In this document: piece by piece, positions 52,922 through 53,614 of the stretch
How the letters are laid out: the number at the start of each line of letters is the position of its first letter
Numbering within the stretch: the first letter of the stretch is position 1
Source: Candidatus Neomarinimicrobiota bacterium
GTDB taxonomy: Bacteria > Fidelibacterota > SORT01
Reading direction: 5' to 3'
NCBI GenBank assembly: GCA_022573815.1
Contig: JACZTG010000015.1
Span: forward strand, 1 to 53,614
DNA: 53,614 nt
Notes under the pieces: generated by a model
What the model was told of the DNA's origin: nothing
What the model saw: the letters and a program-made list of their open reading frames with translations, nothing else
Database searches by the model: none
Translations under genes and position numbers: made by a program

Positions 52922-53614
52922 TTAAATATTTTTCCCAATTAAAAATCTAATCCGGTTAACAAGCTGATCTTTTAAATCTTCAATCGTTTCCCAGACAATA
53001 TGATTATACTGTCGAGTATCAAAATGTAATTTTTTTGTCTCCCCTTTTTTGCATGTCCAAATTACTGGAATATCTAATCCTAACGCAAATCCACTTTCAA
53101 AATATACTCCGTGTTTCTGTCCGGAAAAGTCGGCGATTATAAACTTGCTCTCCTTTATCTCAGCAAGAATTTTATCATCAATTTTGTCATTATGTTGTTC
53201 GCGGTCAATTCTATATGATCTATACCCTGTACTTTCTATCGCTGGTGCGATACCGTCTTCATATAACTGATCATATTTTTCATCAAAATTCATTGCCACA
53301 AAAACCTTTTCAGAGTTAATTCTAGGCAAACTCATCTCATGGACTCTATTCCATCCCTTTACTGTTAATAATACTCTATCACTTTGAGTATCCTTATTTA
53401 TAAAGTCAGATTCACGTAAATGTCTGTCGTAGTATCCATATTCTCTTTTATTGGCCGCATATGCGAGCGGATAAGCGTTATCCACATCTATTTTAATATT
53501 ATGACCGGGGAAATTTGACAATCTTGAAAAATTTAACAACAACCTATCAATTTTCTCAGAAACATTTATCGGAGAGTATGTAATCACAAGATCTTCAATA
53601 TTTTGCGTGGTAAT
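52922..53614 (-). CDS. Protein with nucleoside-2-deoxyribosyltransferase/TIR-like C-terminal domain (5' partial)
   Basis: The frame is open past a GTG at 53587 to the window edge (reading ITTQNIEDL into VITYSPINVSEK), so the N-terminus is missing. A small winged-helix-like region (RVLLTVKGWNRVHEM) lies about 135-145 residues before the C-terminus. The C-terminal domain reads KVFVAMNFDEKYDQLYEDGI, RIDREQHNDKIDDKIL, KFIIADFSGQKHGVYFESGF, ALGLDIPVIWTCKKGE and HFDTRQYNHIVWE. This is the flavodoxin-like fold shared by nucleoside 2-deoxyribosyltransferases and TIR-type NADases; the Glu in VYFESGFA is in the catalytic position. Such proteins occur in accessory and defence regions. Exact activity unknown. 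Confidence 0.78.
   Translation of the reverse strand: MTTQNIEDLVITYSPINVSEKIDRLLLNFSRLSNFPGHNIKIDVDNAYPLAYAANKREYGYYDRHLRESDFINKDTQSDRVLLTVKGWNRVHEMSLPRINSEKVFVAMNFDEKYDQLYEDGIAPAIESTGYRSYRIDREQHNDKIDDKILAEIKESKFIIADFSGQKHGVYFESGFALGLDIPVIWTCKKGETKKLHFDTRQYNHIVWETIEDLKDQLVNRIRFLIGKNI

Noticed and set aside
1-53614. CRISPR arrays, insertion sequences, prophage or integrase
   Set aside because: No regularly spaced repeats, transposase, integrase or structural phage genes were seen on either strand; the only boundary of interest is the AT-rich edge after 52.3 kb.

Overview
The window is 53.6 kb of a Gram-negative bacterial chromosome. It encodes a TonB-dependent receptor, lipoproteins, a PorV/PorQ-like outer-membrane protein and a secreted protein with a type IX-like C-terminal sorting tail, which together point to the FCB (Fibrobacterota-Chlorobiota-Bacteroidota) group. 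The YbeY metal site reads HGALHLAGYDD, with Asp in place of the third His, as I recall from Bacteroidota-type YbeY. However, several promoter-like sites fit the ordinary sigma-70 pattern (TTGACA, 17 bp, TATATT) rather than the Bacteroidota TTTG/TAnnTTTG pattern. My best guess is an FCB lineage outside Bacteroidota, such as Neomarinimicrobiota (Marinimicrobia) or Calditrichota; this is inference, since no 16S gene is present.

Layout. 1-8.5 kb: 3' end of a large secreted protein, a PorV/PorQ-like protein, a DUF1028 protein, then on the minus strand a TonB-dependent receptor followed by two paralogous lipoproteins. 8.6-12.5 kb: tRNA-Val(CAC), Nif3-like protein, C4 zinc-ribbon protein, RNase P RNA and recJ. 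12.5-19.6 kb: acyl-CoA metabolism, with a methylcrotonyl/geranyl-type carboxyltransferase, an AtuA homologue split into two genes, a GlmU-like nucleotidyltransferase, a methylglutaconyl-type hydratase and an acyl-CoA dehydrogenase. 19.6-26.7 kb: pgpH, ybeY, a CorC/CNNM-type protein, a secreted M28 peptidase, mazG and greA. 26.8-34.9 kb: a tight six-gene minus-strand operon (DUF456, DUF4159, DUF4175-like, TPR, a secreted protein of unknown function, YjbQ), the most intriguing uncharacterised unit here. 35-52.3 kb: a barrel/TPR/BamE-like protein, an AI-2E family permease with a cyclic-nucleotide-binding protein, an EnvC-like LytM protein, holB, ricT, metG, tatD, rsmA, mltG, pcrA and a 1219-residue TPR protein. 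52.3-53.6 kb: AT-rich accessory DNA with a small membrane protein, a very small ORF and the C-terminal part of a protein with a nucleoside-deoxyribosyltransferase/TIR-like domain.

Genes are packed closely, often with 4-bp ATGA, GTGA or TTGA overlaps, and TTG starts are common. Most of the window is housekeeping and envelope biology. The parts with real scope for new biology are the DUF4159/DUF4175 operon, the AtuA-containing acyl-CoA cluster, the receptor-lipoprotein operon and the right-hand edge. I saw no CRISPR array, transposase, phage module or toxin-antitoxin pair that I could support.
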